Source: Chitinophagaceae bacterium
GTDB taxonomy: Bacteria > Bacteroidota > Bacteroidia > Chitinophagales > Chitinophagaceae
Direction: 5' to 3'
Assembly (NCBI GenBank): GCA_016703625.1
Contig: JADJBP010000010.1
Location: 102,041 to 166,040, forward strand
DNA length: 64,000 nt
A program made the translations under genes and the position numbers. The notes beneath the pieces were generated by a model that did no database searches, was not told where the DNA came from, and worked only from the letters and a program-made list of their open reading frames with translations. Numbering within the stretch: the stretch's first letter is position 1; each line of letters begins with the position of its first letter. This document shows, in pieces, positions 17,961 to 27,691 of this stretch.

Positions 17961-19370
17961 ATGTTAAACCTCACCCGTCCTATTTCATTTATCGACCTGG
18001 AAACCACGGGAGTAAGCCTCTCAACCGACCGGATCGTAGAAATAGCCATTATTAAAATTTTACCCGACGGCAGCCGCCAGGTTAAACGTAAACTCATTAA
18101 CCCCGAAATGCCCATTCCAAAGGAATCATCTGATATACATGGTATAACCGATGATATGGTGAAGGATGCCCCTACCTTTAAACAGGCGGGCAACGAAATA
18201 AAAATGTTTATTGAAAACTGCGACCTGGGCGGGTACAACAGTAACCGCTTTGATATCCCCATCCTGATGGAAGAATTTTTACGGGCCGGTATGGATGTGG
18301 ACCTGAGTACCCGGAAAATGATAGATGTACAGCACATTTTTTATACCATGGAGCCCCGTACTTTAACGGCTGCGTATAAGTTCTTTTGCCAGAAAGAACT
18401 GGTAAATGCACACAGTGCCGAGGCGGATGTGGATGCCACCATTGAAGTTTTAATGGCACAGTTGCAGCGGTATACCAACCTCGGCGATTCTGTTGAATCG
18501 ATCCTGGGTGTGATCGGGGAAGACAAAATTGTGGACTATGCCCGTCGTTTTGCATTTAATGACAAGGGGGAAGAGATATTCAATTTTGGAAAACACAAGG
18601 GCAGGACGGTAAAGGATGTTTTAAAGGCCGAACCCCAGTATTACGACTGGATGATGAGTTTGCAGTTACAGTACCATGTACTCATCATTGATGATAACTC
18701 ACCCGATGGCACGGGTGAAATTATACGGTCATTATTACCAAAATATAGCGGGCAGTTGTTCCTGGAAGAACGTGCCGGCAAATCAGGATTGGGCACAGCC
18801 TATATTTATGGATTTAAATGGGCCATCGAAAGGGGGTACCGGTATATTTTTGAAATGGATGCCGATTTTTCTCACAATCCAAAAGACCTTGACAATTTGT
18901 ATAATGCCTGTAAGAACGGAGCAGATGTTGCTGTTGGTTCCCGTTATGTAAACGGGGGCGCTGTGGCAAACTGGCCGGCCAACAGGATCCTGCTTTCCAA
19001 AGGTGCATCCTTATATACCAGGATGATCACCTGGATGCCGGTAAAAGACCCAACAGCCGGTTTTGTTTGTTATAAAAAAGAAGTACTTGAAGCGATAAAC
19101 CTCGATGGAATTGAATTTGTGGGTTATGCTTTCCAGATCGAAATGAAATTTGCAGCCTGGAAACTGGGCTTTCAAATTACCGAAGTGCCCATCACTTTTA
19201 TTGACCGTGAATTTGGCGCCAGCAAAATGAATAAAGGGATCATTAAAGAAGGGGTACTGGGTGTACTTAAACTCCGTTGGCACAGCCTGTTTAAAAATTA
19301 CCGCAAAAAAGTTACCAATACCGAAATCAATAACAGTGTAGATTTTACCAAGCCTGATGTGGTGGTTTAA
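17961..19370 (+). CDS. Chimera: DnaQ-like exonuclease fused to polyprenol-phosphate mannosyltransferase
   Basis: Residues 1 to about 233 are a DnaQ-type 3'-5' exonuclease: FIDLETTG (ExoI, DEDD), GYNSNRFDIP (ExoII) and HSAEADVDA (ExoIII), then a C-terminal segment ending YYDWMM. The next residues jump in frame into a GT2 Dpm1-like protein: LIIDDNSPDGTG, DADFSHNP, GSRYVNGG and DREFGASKM. The expected N-terminal strand of Dpm1 (usually VIIPTYNE) and the exonuclease's last residues are missing. This looks like an in-frame loss of perhaps 150-200 bp joining two adjacent genes near 18657. It may be a real fusion or an assembly deletion. If real, the transferase half is probably inactive. Confidence 0.75.
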   Translation: MLNLTRPISFIDLETTGVSLSTDRIVEIAIIKILPDGSRQVKRKLINPEMPIPKESSDIHGITDDMVKDAPTFKQAGNEIKMFIENCDLGGYNSNRFDIPILMEEFLRAGMDVDLSTRKMIDVQHIFYTMEPRTLTAAYKFFCQKELVNAHSAEADVDATIEVLMAQLQRYTNLGDSVESILGVIGEDKIVDYARRFAFNDKGEEIFNFGKHKGRTVKDVLKAEPQYYDWMMSLQLQYHVLIIDDNSPDGTGEIIRSLLPKYSGQLFLEERAGKSGLGTAYIYGFKWAIERGYRYIFEMDADFSHNPKDLDNLYNACKNGADVAVGSRYVNGGAVANWPANRILLSKGASLYTRMITWMPVKDPTAGFVCYKKEVLEAINLDGIEFVGYAFQIEMKFAAWKLGFQITEVPITFIDREFGASKMNKGIIKEGVLGVLKLRWHSLFKNYRKKVTNTEINNSVDFTKPDVVV

Positions 19371-19470
19371 AAGGCAGGAATTTTTCCTTGATATTTTCCC
19401 CGTTCAAATCTTTTACTCCCTTTTTATGTAATGTTTTTTAAAAAGGCATCTGTATAACAAATCAACAGTT

Positions 19471-20184
19471 ATGCAGAAAATTCAGCTCTCCATTCCGGAA
19501 CCCTGCCATCAAAGCTGGCATCAAATGACACCAGCCGAACAGGGCCGCTATTGCAATGCCTGTGCAAAAGTTGTGGTCGATTTCAGTATGATGACCGATA
19601 CTGAAGTACTCAATTATTTTACCACAAGCGATCACGAAAAAGTTTGCGGCAGGGCATTGCCTTCGCAGCTCGACAGAACCATTATGCGGCCAAAAGTACC
19701 TGCAAAAAGGTTGTTCTGGTACTGGAATTACATTGTAATGTTCCTGTTGTTTTTTGCAAAAGGGAATATGGCCAGGGCCCAGGGAAATGTAAAGGCTATG
19801 ACCGGGTTAAACCCGGTATCGTCAAATGATATGTATAAAACACCGGTTACAAAATCAGGAGAAGCGGTAATCAGTGACAGTATATTAATCAGTGGTAAAG
19901 TAATGGATCGGAACGGGAAGCCCGTTTCCTACGCATCCGTTAAAATAAAAGGTACAGCTACCGGGTTTTCGGCTGATGTGCATGGAAAATATACAGTAAA
20001 AGTAAAACGTAGTGATATTCTGATCATTTCAGGCGCCAGTTTTTTATCCGCTGAACACAGTATAGGCAATCATACATCAATTACTACTGTTCTGCAAAGA
20101 TCTGTAGCGGGTGATATTGAAGTGAGCGGTGTTTCGGGAGGTATCCGGTATACAAACCCGGATGAGGAAAAAATTAAAGGATAA
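19471..20184 (+). CDS. Carboxypeptidase-like regulatory domain membrane protein
   Basis: The 237-residue protein begins with a Cys-rich module (EPCHQSW, MTPAEQGRYCNAC, VVDFSMM) common in Chitinophagaceae proteins of unknown role. A single membrane helix follows at about residues 80-100, then a CarboxypepD_reg-like beta domain (ISGKVMDRNGKPVSYASVKI). It is probably anchored in the inner membrane with a periplasmic C terminus. The reading frame is intact. A strong hairpin terminator follows at 20277-20340. Confidence 0.7.
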   Translation: MQKIQLSIPEPCHQSWHQMTPAEQGRYCNACAKVVVDFSMMTDTEVLNYFTTSDHEKVCGRALPSQLDRTIMRPKVPAKRLFWYWNYIVMFLLFFAKGNMARAQGNVKAMTGLNPVSSNDMYKTPVTKSGEAVISDSILISGKVMDRNGKPVSYASVKIKGTATGFSADVHGKYTVKVKRSDILIISGASFLSAEHSIGNHTSITTVLQRSVAGDIEVSGVSGGIRYTNPDEEKIKG

Positions 20185-20276
20185 CAGACATATTTTGTAA
20201 AAGCACCCTGGTATACCAGTTAAACCAATTAATAAACAAAAGCAGTTTTATATTTCAAGTGGTGATGGTTGTTTAC

Positions 20277-20340
20277 ACCGGTCATGATTGCTGCCTTGCA
20301 ATTTTTAAATAATGAACAGGAGCAACTGACCGGTTTTTTT
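20277..20340 (+). terminator. Long hairpin terminator
   Basis: ACCGGTCA (20277-20284) pairs with TGACCGGT (20327-20334), and the inner arms TTGCT and AGCAA also pair. A T7 run follows at 20334-20340. This fits termination of the upstream carboxypeptidase-like gene. Confidence 0.65.
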
Positions 20341-20343
20341 ATG

Positions 20344-20433
20344 TGCCTGGCCACTATATGACTCTTTAATTTTAAAGTGTATTGGTTTATGAAACAGATC
20401 TTGAATTCATGGATTATCAATAGTGGCCTGGCA
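20344..20433. repeat. 90-bp element with terminal inverted repeats
   Basis: The ends are TGCCTGGCCACTAT (20344-20357) and ATAGTGGCCTGGCA (20420-20433), inverted with one mismatch. Size, end sequence and intergenic placement match the repeats at 2443-2642. It lies between the terminator and the stop of xerD. No coding content is visible. Confidence 0.55.
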
Positions 20434-20434
20434 G

Positions 20435-21335
20435 CTATTTAAACGCAGGATGAAACTGGTGCAGTGTATTCCTGAGGTACTCGCGGTCTAAATGGGTATA
20501 AATTTCGGTGGTGGTAATACTTTCGTGCCCCAGCATTTCCTGAACGGCCCGCAGGTCGGCACCGCCTTCTACCAGGTGTGTTGCAAAGGAATGCCGGAAT
20601 GTATGCGGGAGAAATATTTTTGGTAATGCCTGCTTTGGTTGCCAGGTCTTTCAACATAATAAAGATCATCACCCGGCTCAGTTTGCTTCCCCGCCGGTTC
20701 AAAAATAAAATGTCTTCCTGTCCCGGTTTTATGTTGATATGTACCCTGATATCTTTCTTATAGATGTTGATGTATTTAATGGCATCGCTGCCAATGGGTA
20801 CCAGTCTTTCTTTATCGCCTTTGCCAATTACCCGTATAAATCCAATATCCAGGTACAAACAACTGATGCGCAGGTTTACCAGTTCGGTTACCCGCAACCC
20901 GCAACTGTACAGTGTTTCAAGGATGGCTTTGTTGCGCCCGCCTTCGGGTTTACTCAGGTCAACTTCGGCAATGATACTTTCGATCTCTTCAAAACTCAGT
21001 GTATCGGGTAATTTTCTTTCCTGTTTGGGGGTTTCCAGTAAAGCTGTTGGGTTAACGGTTACGATCTGTTCAATGATGCAGTAATTGTAAAAACTCCGCA
21101 GCCCCGAAATGATCCTCGACTGTGAAGCGACCGTCATCCCCAGTTCACTGATCCATTGTACAAATTTTTCCAGGTCCTTCAGTTCAAGTTGCTGCGGGGT
21201 GATCATTCTTTTTGCGGCCTGTAGATAATCCGTGAGTTTGTCAATGTCGCGCAGGTATGCCTCAACGGAGTTTGCTGCCAGTGATTTCTCCAGTTGCAGC
21301 CAGGCTTTATATCCTTTTTTATAGGGTTCCCACAT
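20435..21335 (-). CDS. xerD: Tyrosine recombinase XerD (one frameshift)
   Basis: This site-specific recombinase has an N-terminal SAM-like domain (about 1-90) and a catalytic domain with Arg in SCGLRVTEL, Lys in GKGDKER, HTFRH, LGHESI and the nucleophile in IYTHL. One extra C in the GGG at 20607-20609 (plus strand) shifts the last 65 residues; after repair the protein ends HQFHPAFK at 20435, about 299 residues. The length and sequence fit the chromosomal XerD that resolves dimers with XerC. No integrase-linked genes are nearby, so it is not a phage integrase. Confidence 0.85.
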
Positions 21336-21430
21336 ATTCGATTACCGGTTTTGTTTACAGAATGCTGAATAAAGTCAATTATACACTATTTTCGCAACCT
21401 CAATTTCGTTAATAGTTATCAATATACCAT

Positions 21431-21940
21431 ATGCTTGCAGTCAATCTTCGTTCATTCCGTCAAAAAGTAAGACATCATAAAAAAGAGTTAAAAGGATTTC
21501 TTTCCAAGCTGTTAAAAGATCAACCCGCGGGGATGGATAAACTGGCTGCATCTCTTGAAATGGATGTTTGGAAAGAAGTGGATTGCCTCACCTGTGCCAA
21601 TTGTTGTAAGACCATGAGTCCTACATTCACCAAAACAGATATCAAACGGATATCAAAACATTTTGGCCAATCACCGGAAGCCTTTACCAAACAGTGGCTG
21701 CGCAAGGACAGGATCGGCGACATGTTGAATAAGACCGAGCCATGCCAGTTCTTAAATTTAACTGATAACAAGTGTTCCATTTACGAGATACGCCCGGTTG
21801 ACTGTTCCGGTTTTCCGCATTTACACAAGAAAAGGATGGTTGATTATATACATGTTCACAAGCAGAATATTGAATATTGCCCGGCAACGTACAGGCTGGT
21901 AGAGAAGATGCAGGTGGCGATGAAGGGGGGAAAGGGTTAA
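21431..21940 (+). CDS. YkgJ-family cysteine cluster protein
   Basis: The 169-residue product contains CLTCANCCKTMSPT, CQF and CSIYEIRPVDC, the CxxCxxCC-type cluster of the YkgJ/UPF0153 family, predicted to bind zinc or iron. It starts 95 bp after the divergent xerD gene. The frame is intact and the protein is probably cytoplasmic. Biochemical function is unknown. Confidence 0.8.
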   Translation: MLAVNLRSFRQKVRHHKKELKGFLSKLLKDQPAGMDKLAASLEMDVWKEVDCLTCANCCKTMSPTFTKTDIKRISKHFGQSPEAFTKQWLRKDRIGDMLNKTEPCQFLNLTDNKCSIYEIRPVDCSGFPHLHKKRMVDYIHVHKQNIEYCPATYRLVEKMQVAMKGGKG

Positions 21941-21948
21941 GGGTGTCA

Positions 21949-22008
21949 AGTATCAAGAATCAAGAATCAAGTATCAAGTATCAAGAATCAAGTATTCAGA
22001 ATCCGGTA
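21949..22008. repeat. ATCAAG tandem microsatellite
   Basis: The segment repeats ATCAAG or TATCAAGA units about eight times between the YkgJ and YraN genes, ending near 22008. Similar short tandem arrays lie at 58006-58100 and 62470-62540. There is no coding content. Confidence 0.6.
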
Positions 22009-22041
22009 TCCGTTCTTGGTTCTCCATTACAAATACACATC

Positions 22042-22383
22042 TTAAATTAAAAAATACTCCACGGGTTCTCCTGGTAAAATGGTTATGGAAAGAATATTGA
22101 ACTGAACCCTTTTCCATTGGGGTTGTTGGTAAAGAAATTCTTCTGCAGCATTGATCAGGTTCTGGATCTTTTTATTATCTACTGCATCTTCGGGATGTCC
22201 AAATTTTTTAGAGCGCCTTGTCTTTACTTCAAAAAAATGCAGGATACCGTCTTTTTCGGCTATGATATCCACTTCCCAGTGTGCATGCCGCCAGTTTCGG
22301 AACAGGATCCGGTATCCTTTTCCTGCCAGGTAGGTTCCTGCCAATGCTTCCCCGCTGTTTCCTGTAAGGTTGTGCTGCGCCAT
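22042..22383 (-). CDS. YraN family protein (UPF0102)
   Basis: The 113-residue product has the RecB/Holliday-nuclease-like core: GEALAGTYL, WEVDIIAEKDG (Asp) and FFEVKTRRS (Glu-x-Lys). This resembles Mrr-type restriction nucleases. The family is a conserved predicted endonuclease of unresolved physiological role. The frame is intact. It is convergent with the YkgJ gene and divergent from the DUF6580-type gene. Confidence 0.8.
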   Translation of the reverse strand: MAQHNLTGNSGEALAGTYLAGKGYRILFRNWRHAHWEVDIIAEKDGILHFFEVKTRRSKKFGHPEDAVDNKKIQNLINAAEEFLYQQPQWKRVQFNILSITILPGEPVEYFLI

Positions 22384-22464
22384 ATTTCAAAGTTATCAAA
22401 TTAGGTAATTAACATCATGAGGACAAATGCTTTCATAAAATGGCCATTGAAAACTAATATTGCT

Positions 22465-22472
22465 TATTTTTG
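22465..22472 (+). promoter_or_regulatory. -7 promoter element
   Basis: TATTTTTG is an exact TAnnTTTG box, 18 bp before the ATG at 22490. It is identical to the -7 box of ccoS. Confidence 0.6.
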
Positions 22473-22489
22473 CACAAAGCGTAAGTACA

Positions 22490-23048
22490 ATGAACAAACA
22501 AAGTATATCTACATTGGTGATTGCCGGGATTATTAATTATTGTGGCGGCATTATCCAGGGTTTTCATGTATCCTGATAATTTCAGCCCTATCATCGGGAT
22601 GGCCATCTTTGCCGGTGCGGTAATTACCAACAAAAGGCTGGCTTTTGCTTTCCCTTTACTTGCGATGTTCCTGAGTGATGTTTTGTTTGAAGTATTTAAT
22701 ATTGCCCCTGGATTTTGGGGTTGGGGACAACTGGTGGGTTATGGTATCCTGGCTTTAATTACCGTTATCGCCTTCAGTATGAAAAGGATCAGTGTACTTT
22801 CTGTAGCCGGTTATTCAATCGGGGCATCACTATTGTTTTTCCTGTTGTCTAATTCAGCTTTCTTTGTTTTTGATAATCCGATCTATAATTTATATCCACA
22901 AAATTTCAGCGGTTATATAACAAGCCTGGCTGCAGGAATACCCTTTTTAAGAATAGGTATTGTTGCTGATCTTGTTTACAGCGGGGTTTTATTTGGTACT
23001 TATTTTTTAGTAAAGCACTATGCGTTCAGCAAAAAAGCGATCGCATAA
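22490..23048 (+). CDS. DUF6580-like integral membrane protein (one frameshift)
   Basis: The ATG at 22490 opens MNKQSISTLVIAG, a membrane helix. One extra base near 22531-22541 moves the protein into the frame that ends at 23048. The repaired product is about 185 residues with five or six helices and no obvious catalytic motif. Family proteins resemble ECF-type transporter S components, but none is confirmed. The terminator at 23073 follows 25 bp later. Confidence 0.65.
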
Positions 23049-23072
23049 AAAAACAATATATTTTTTGTAAAA

Positions 23073-23098
23073 ACACCTGCCGTTGGCGGGTGTTTTTT
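23073..23098 (+). terminator. Intrinsic terminator
   Basis: ACACCTGCC and GGCGGGTGT pair around a GTT loop (23073-23093) with a T6 run after it. The convergent rnhA stop is inside the T run, so it may serve both strands. Confidence 0.7.
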
Positions 23099-23582
23099 AT
23101 AAAAGGGATTGCGCTTCTTCATAACCTTCGTCAACAGCAAGGTGTTTTCCGTCTGCCGCAGCAGTTGCCAGTTCATCGCAACGGTTATTAAAGGGATTAT
23201 CGGCATGGCCCTTTACCCATTTTAATTTTACATGCATGTTGCGGGAAAGCTGGTGGTATTTTGTCCAGAGGTCCCTGTTCTTTTTACCACCTTTAAAATC
23301 AGTGGCGATCCATTTTTTTAACCAGCCTTCTTCAATGGCCCTGACCACATACTGGCTGTCGGAATAAACGATTACCGGCAGTTCTTTTTTGGTGATGGCC
23401 TGCAGCCCGGAGATCACGGCCAGCAGTTCCATCCGGTTATTGGTTGTTAACCTGAATCCTTTTGATATTTCTTTACGATGATGATTCCACATCAGTATAA
23501 CGGCAAAGCCACCGGGGCCCGGGTTTCCACGGGATGAGCCATCGGTGTAGAATTTGTTTGGTTCAAGCAATTTAGTTTTCAA
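23097..23582 (-). CDS. rnhA: Ribonuclease HI
   Basis: RNase HI cleaves RNA in RNA-DNA hybrids. The four carboxylates are visible: FYTDGSSRGNPGPGG, NNRMELLA, VYSDSQYVV and RCDELA. The protein is 161 residues, the normal size, and the frame is intact. The KWVKGHADN loop with the catalytic His is present. It is cytoplasmic and convergent with the membrane protein gene. Confidence 0.9.
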   Translation of the reverse strand: MKTKLLEPNKFYTDGSSRGNPGPGGFAVILMWNHHRKEISKGFRLTTNNRMELLAVISGLQAITKKELPVIVYSDSQYVVRAIEEGWLKKWIATDFKGGKKNRDLWTKYHQLSRNMHVKLKWVKGHADNPFNNRCDELATAAADGKHLAVDEGYEEAQSLL

Positions 23583-23688
23583 AATGATTTATGTTTTCGT
23601 TTATGGCTTAATCCGTTTAAATAACACGTTTCTGAATTTCGAACCCGAAACTGGAATATCAACACACTTCTACACGTGGAAACGTTTA

Positions 23689-25322
23689 TCAAACCTGGAA
23701 AACCCCTGTTTTAAATTCCGCAATATCCGGGTTATGATCAGCAGCAGCAATTCCTTCAGAGATCATTTTCCTGGTTTCGGCAGGGTCGATAATAGCATCG
23801 ATCCAAAGCCTGGCACCGGCATAGTAGGGCGTTGTTTGTGAATCATAACGGGCAATTAATTCACGCAACAATTTTTTTCATCTGCGGGTGTAATAACTTT
23901 GCCCTTTATTTTTAAGGTAGCCACCTGTATCTGGAGCATGGTTTTGGCCGCCTGCTCGCCACCCATCACCGCGATCTTTGCCGTGGGCCAGGCATAAATA
24001 AAACGGGGATCGTAGGCTTTGCCGCACATGGCATAATTACCGGCGCCATACGAGTTGCCAACAATGATGGTGATCTTGGGAACCACCGAGTTGGCTACGG
24101 CATTCACGAGTTTGGCGCCGTCTTTTATAATGCCGCTGTGTTCGCTGCGGCTGCCCACCATAAAACCGGTTACATCCTGCAAAAAAACCAATGGAATTCT
24201 TTTTTGATTGCAGTTCATGATAAACCGTGCGGCTTTATCGGCGCTGTCGTTGTAGATAACACCGCCGAGCTGCATTTCGCCTTTTTTATTTTTTACGATC
24301 AGTCGCTGGTTGGCAACAATTCCAACAGCCCATCCGTCCACACGGGCATAACCGCACACAATGGTCTTGCCGTAATCTTCTTTAAACTGGTCAAAACTTC
24401 TGTCATCCACAATGCAGCAATGCATTAATGAGTTCAACCATATCGTAGGGTTTGGTATTGCCCACACTCATGATGCCATAGATTTCACCATTATTTTTTT
24501 CGGTGCTTTGGGTCTGATCCGGTCAAAGCCGGCTTTTTTATGATGCCCGAGTTTGTCCATGATCTTCTTCACCTTGTCAAGGCATTCCTCTTCTGTCTTG
24601 AATTTATAATCGGCAATACCGCTGATGGCATTGTGTGTTTCTGCACCGCCCAGTGTTTCAATGTCTATGTCCTCGCCAATGGCAGCCTTCACCAGGTAAG
24701 GGCCGGCTAAAAAGATCGAACCATTGCCTTCCACCATCAGTGTTTCATCGCTCATGATGGGCAGGTAGGCACCACCAGCCACACAGGCGCCCATTACGGC
24801 AGCTATCTGCGTAATGCCCATGGCACTCATCTTTGCATTGTTGCGGAAGATGCGGCCAAAATGTTCCTTATCCGGGAAGATCTCATCCTGCATGGGTAAA
24901 AAAACGCCGGCACTGTCAACCAGGTAAATGACCGGCAGATGATTTTCCATGGCAATTTCCTGCATCCGCAAATTTTTCTTTCCGGTGATCGGGAACCAGG
25001 CACCGGCTTTTACGGTCTGGTCGTTGGCCACAATTACGCATTGCCTGCCACTCACATAGCCGATGCCGCTTACCGTACCGCCGGCAGGGCAACCCCCTTC
25101 ATCGGGGTACATATCAAAGCCGGCAAAAGCGCCGATCTCTGCAAATGGTTCATCCTTGTCGCACAAATAAGCAATCCGTTCCCGGGCAGTTAGTTTATTA
25201 CGCTCTTTCTGTTTGGCTGCTGATTTTTTACCTCCGCCCTCATAAATTTTTTCGAGCTGTTGTTTTACCTGGCTCCAGGCCATTTTCATTGAATCTTCAT
25301 TCTTGTTAAATTCCACATCCAT
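23689..25322 (-). CDS. Acyl-CoA carboxylase beta subunit (several frameshifts)
   Basis: This is a biotin-dependent carboxyltransferase of the MCC/PCC beta type. The N-terminal part (25322-24468) has TARERIAYL, GGACVAGGAYLP and GPYLVKAAIG. After a break at the T run near 24493-24500 and another near 24420, the second part carries VTGFMVGSRSEHSG, YGAGNYAMCG and WPTAKIAVMGG. A third break near 23863 leads to LRELIARYDSQTTPYYAGARLWID and the stop at 23689. The repaired length, about 540 residues, is normal. The MCC-like features suggest a methylcrotonyl-CoA type activity. No biotin carboxylase gene is in the window. Confidence 0.8.
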
Positions 25323-25425
25323 AACTGATAGTTTTATGCTGAAATCCCAAAACCTAAATATAATAAACTTTGTGCCTTTGCGGGTTTGTTGTTATTTTTA
25401 TAATCCCAACATCAACAGCAAAAAT

Positions 25426-25890
25426 ATGGCTAATGATATTAACCGCATACTAAAACTATTTGCCGACCTGCAGCATGGCGATTGCTGGATCGGTAATAGT
25501 TTTAAAGAAGTGCTCCATGGGGTAGATGCGGGTACAGCCATACTAACCATATCGGGTAAAACGAACAGCATCTGGCAACTGGTTGCCCATATTACTTACT
25601 GGCGTACAGCCGTTGTTAACCGGTTAACGGGTACTGACAACCCTCCGCCCTTTTTGGATTTTTTATTGCCCGGGGAAACGAATGCAACAACCTGGAACCA
25701 GGCTCTGCATGATTTTGAAGCAGCATACCATTTACTGCGTAATGCCATTCAGCATTTTAATGCAGAAAACCTGGATAAACCATCTCCTGTTGCAGCGCAG
25801 ACTTTTTATGAACTCATCATGGGTTGCCTGCAGCATGATGCATATCACCTGGGCCAGATGATGCTGGTAAAGAAAGAACTGGCACAATAA
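25426..25890 (+). CDS. DinB family protein
   Basis: The ATG at 25426 gives a 154-residue four-helix bundle protein. The DinB/YfiT metal-binding pattern is suggested by HITYWR and HDAYHLGQM. Upstream in-frame codons from 25303 overlap the carboxylase start and are unlikely to be used. DinB-like proteins of this group are often bacillithiol or other thiol transferases, which would fit the ytxJ gene in the genome. The substrate is unknown. Confidence 0.75.
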   Translation: MANDINRILKLFADLQHGDCWIGNSFKEVLHGVDAGTAILTISGKTNSIWQLVAHITYWRTAVVNRLTGTDNPPPFLDFLLPGETNATTWNQALHDFEAAYHLLRNAIQHFNAENLDKPSPVAAQTFYELIMGCLQHDAYHLGQMMLVKKELAQ

Positions 25891-25918
25891 CTGCAATTGT
25901 ATTTCACAAATCATAACT

Positions 25919-27595
25919 ATGGCGGGTTTTAAATTACTGTTTGGATTATCTGTATCCTTTATTACCATTTGTCTCAGTTGTAAACAACAACCGGTTTTTT
26001 CACAAAATACCAAAGTGTTTAACCTGGTAAAGGATTTTGGAGCAAGGGGGGATGATAAAACAGACAATTATAAGGCTTTTAAAAATGCAGCATTGGCCAT
26101 AACCAAGGCTGGTGGCGGCAAACTGGTTATACCCAAGGGTAAATATTATATAGCCGCTTATAAAGGCCAGGAGGGGATAGGGGATATTATTTTCAGGGAT
26201 TGTAGAGGGTGGACGAGCGAAGGTAGGGACAGTGCGATACGGGTGAATGGAAATTTTTCGAGGAATGCAGATTACAAACTACCCAACCTGCCGTATCAGT
26301 ATGCATACAATAATACCGTATGCCCTTTTAAATTAGTGAATTGTTCAAATGTTTTGTTAAAAGATATTACTGTTTATGGGGAGGTTGATAAAATGCGGAA
26401 ACAGCCGGGAGTGGTTGAAGGGGAGTCTTACGGAATATATATTGCAGATGATGAACCAAAAGACCGGAGCAGCAGGATCGTTTTGCAGAATATAACTGCC
26501 CATCGTTTTGCTGCTGATGGGTTTTTAATAAAAATAAACGGAGATGATATTTTAATGAACCGGTGTAAAGCTTATAATAATGCCAGGCAGGGGTTAAGCA
26601 TTGTAAAAGGCAGCAACATCAGGGTATTGAATTCGTCTTTTGATTCAACCGGAAAAACCGGTGCTTATGGCTGGCATGCACCGGGTGCAGGTATTGATGT
26701 TGAGAATGAATTCGGTCCCGGCAAATTAAACAATGTACTCATCAGGAATTGCCAAATAAGGGGCAATAATGGATTCCAGATCGTTACTACATTGCCTTCA
26801 GATAAAGTGGTGATCGATTCCTGTTTTATTTCTGATCTCACTGCGGGATATTCCAGTGCATTGAACGGATTAGGAATGTACAGTATCAATTCAAGCATTT
26901 CAAATTCTATTCTTTTTGCAGGTATCCAGGTAGATAATGCCGACCAGATCTATCGGGGGCCAAGTGTACAGGAGATCAATAATAATATTATTTATTCCGG
27001 CGAAAGAGGAATTGTAAGTGCAAGCTTTTCCAGGCCGGTTAATATTACAGAAAATATTTTTATCATGTTGCCGAAGCCGGACCTGACCACGTATTTTCCA
27101 TACGTACAAAATGGCAATGCCACCTTCAACCGCAATATCATTGTGGTGCATGCCGACCGGGTAAAAAAAGTATCCAACCAGGTTACGGCATTGGTACAGA
27201 GCGCCAAAGAATCCATTGAAAATTTCTGGCTGATGAACGGTTATGAAATACCGGCAGAAAAAAGAAAAGCCCATTTTTATATACCTGCTATGAATGGTAC
27301 GAAGATTACGAAAAATCAGTTTTTCCAGGCCGGTAATGAAATTGCACGTTATGATTATAAAAAAACCATTTTCCTCACAGATATACAGGTAAAAACGATC
27401 CTGGATAAAGAGATCTTCACCGCTTATAAACAAACTGCATTAAATAAAAATATATCAAACAGGCAGGGGAAGTGCTTAAATATACAAGGGTATAGCAGCA
27501 TCTGTAAAGTAACCTTCCCGTTTTTTTTTTTTTTACATCCACAGTTTTTTATTGATAAAACAATAAAATTTTTAATCACAGCACATCGGTTTTAA
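25919..27595 (+). CDS. Right-handed beta-helix lipoprotein (pectate lyase-like)
   Basis: The protein begins with a signal peptide and lipobox (ITICLSC), so it is a lipoprotein. A Pectate_lyase_3-type segment follows, LVKDFGARGDDKTDN, then many beta-helix rungs (repeated asparagine ladders, VVIDSCFIS, INNNIIYSG). This fold is used by polysaccharide lyases and GH28-related enzymes; no catalytic assignment can be made. The last about 60 residues, around a T13 run at 27519-27531, look unrelated and are probably shifted by a homopolymer error. The true C terminus may lie near 27470. Confidence 0.7.
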   Translation: MAGFKLLFGLSVSFITICLSCKQQPVFSQNTKVFNLVKDFGARGDDKTDNYKAFKNAALAITKAGGGKLVIPKGKYYIAAYKGQEGIGDIIFRDCRGWTSEGRDSAIRVNGNFSRNADYKLPNLPYQYAYNNTVCPFKLVNCSNVLLKDITVYGEVDKMRKQPGVVEGESYGIYIADDEPKDRSSRIVLQNITAHRFAADGFLIKINGDDILMNRCKAYNNARQGLSIVKGSNIRVLNSSFDSTGKTGAYGWHAPGAGIDVENEFGPGKLNNVLIRNCQIRGNNGFQIVTTLPSDKVVIDSCFISDLTAGYSSALNGLGMYSINSSISNSILFAGIQVDNADQIYRGPSVQEINNNIIYSGERGIVSASFSRPVNITENIFIMLPKPDLTTYFPYVQNGNATFNRNIIVVHADRVKKVSNQVTALVQSAKESIENFWLMNGYEIPAEKRKAHFYIPAMNGTKITKNQFFQAGNEIARYDYKKTIFLTDIQVKTILDKEIFTAYKQTALNKNISNRQGKCLNIQGYSSICKVTFPFFFFLHPQFFIDKTIKFLITAHRF

Positions 27596-27691
27596 ATTTC
27601 TTTTACCAGTATTGATGATTTACCTGTGCATAAAATTCACCTGTTTCTTCAAATGAGTAGCTTAAACTAACAAAATACAGGTCATTTCCTG

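Noticed and set aside
20435..21335. Phage or integron integrase
   Set aside because: Sequence and size fit housekeeping XerD, and no phage or cassette genes are adjacent.
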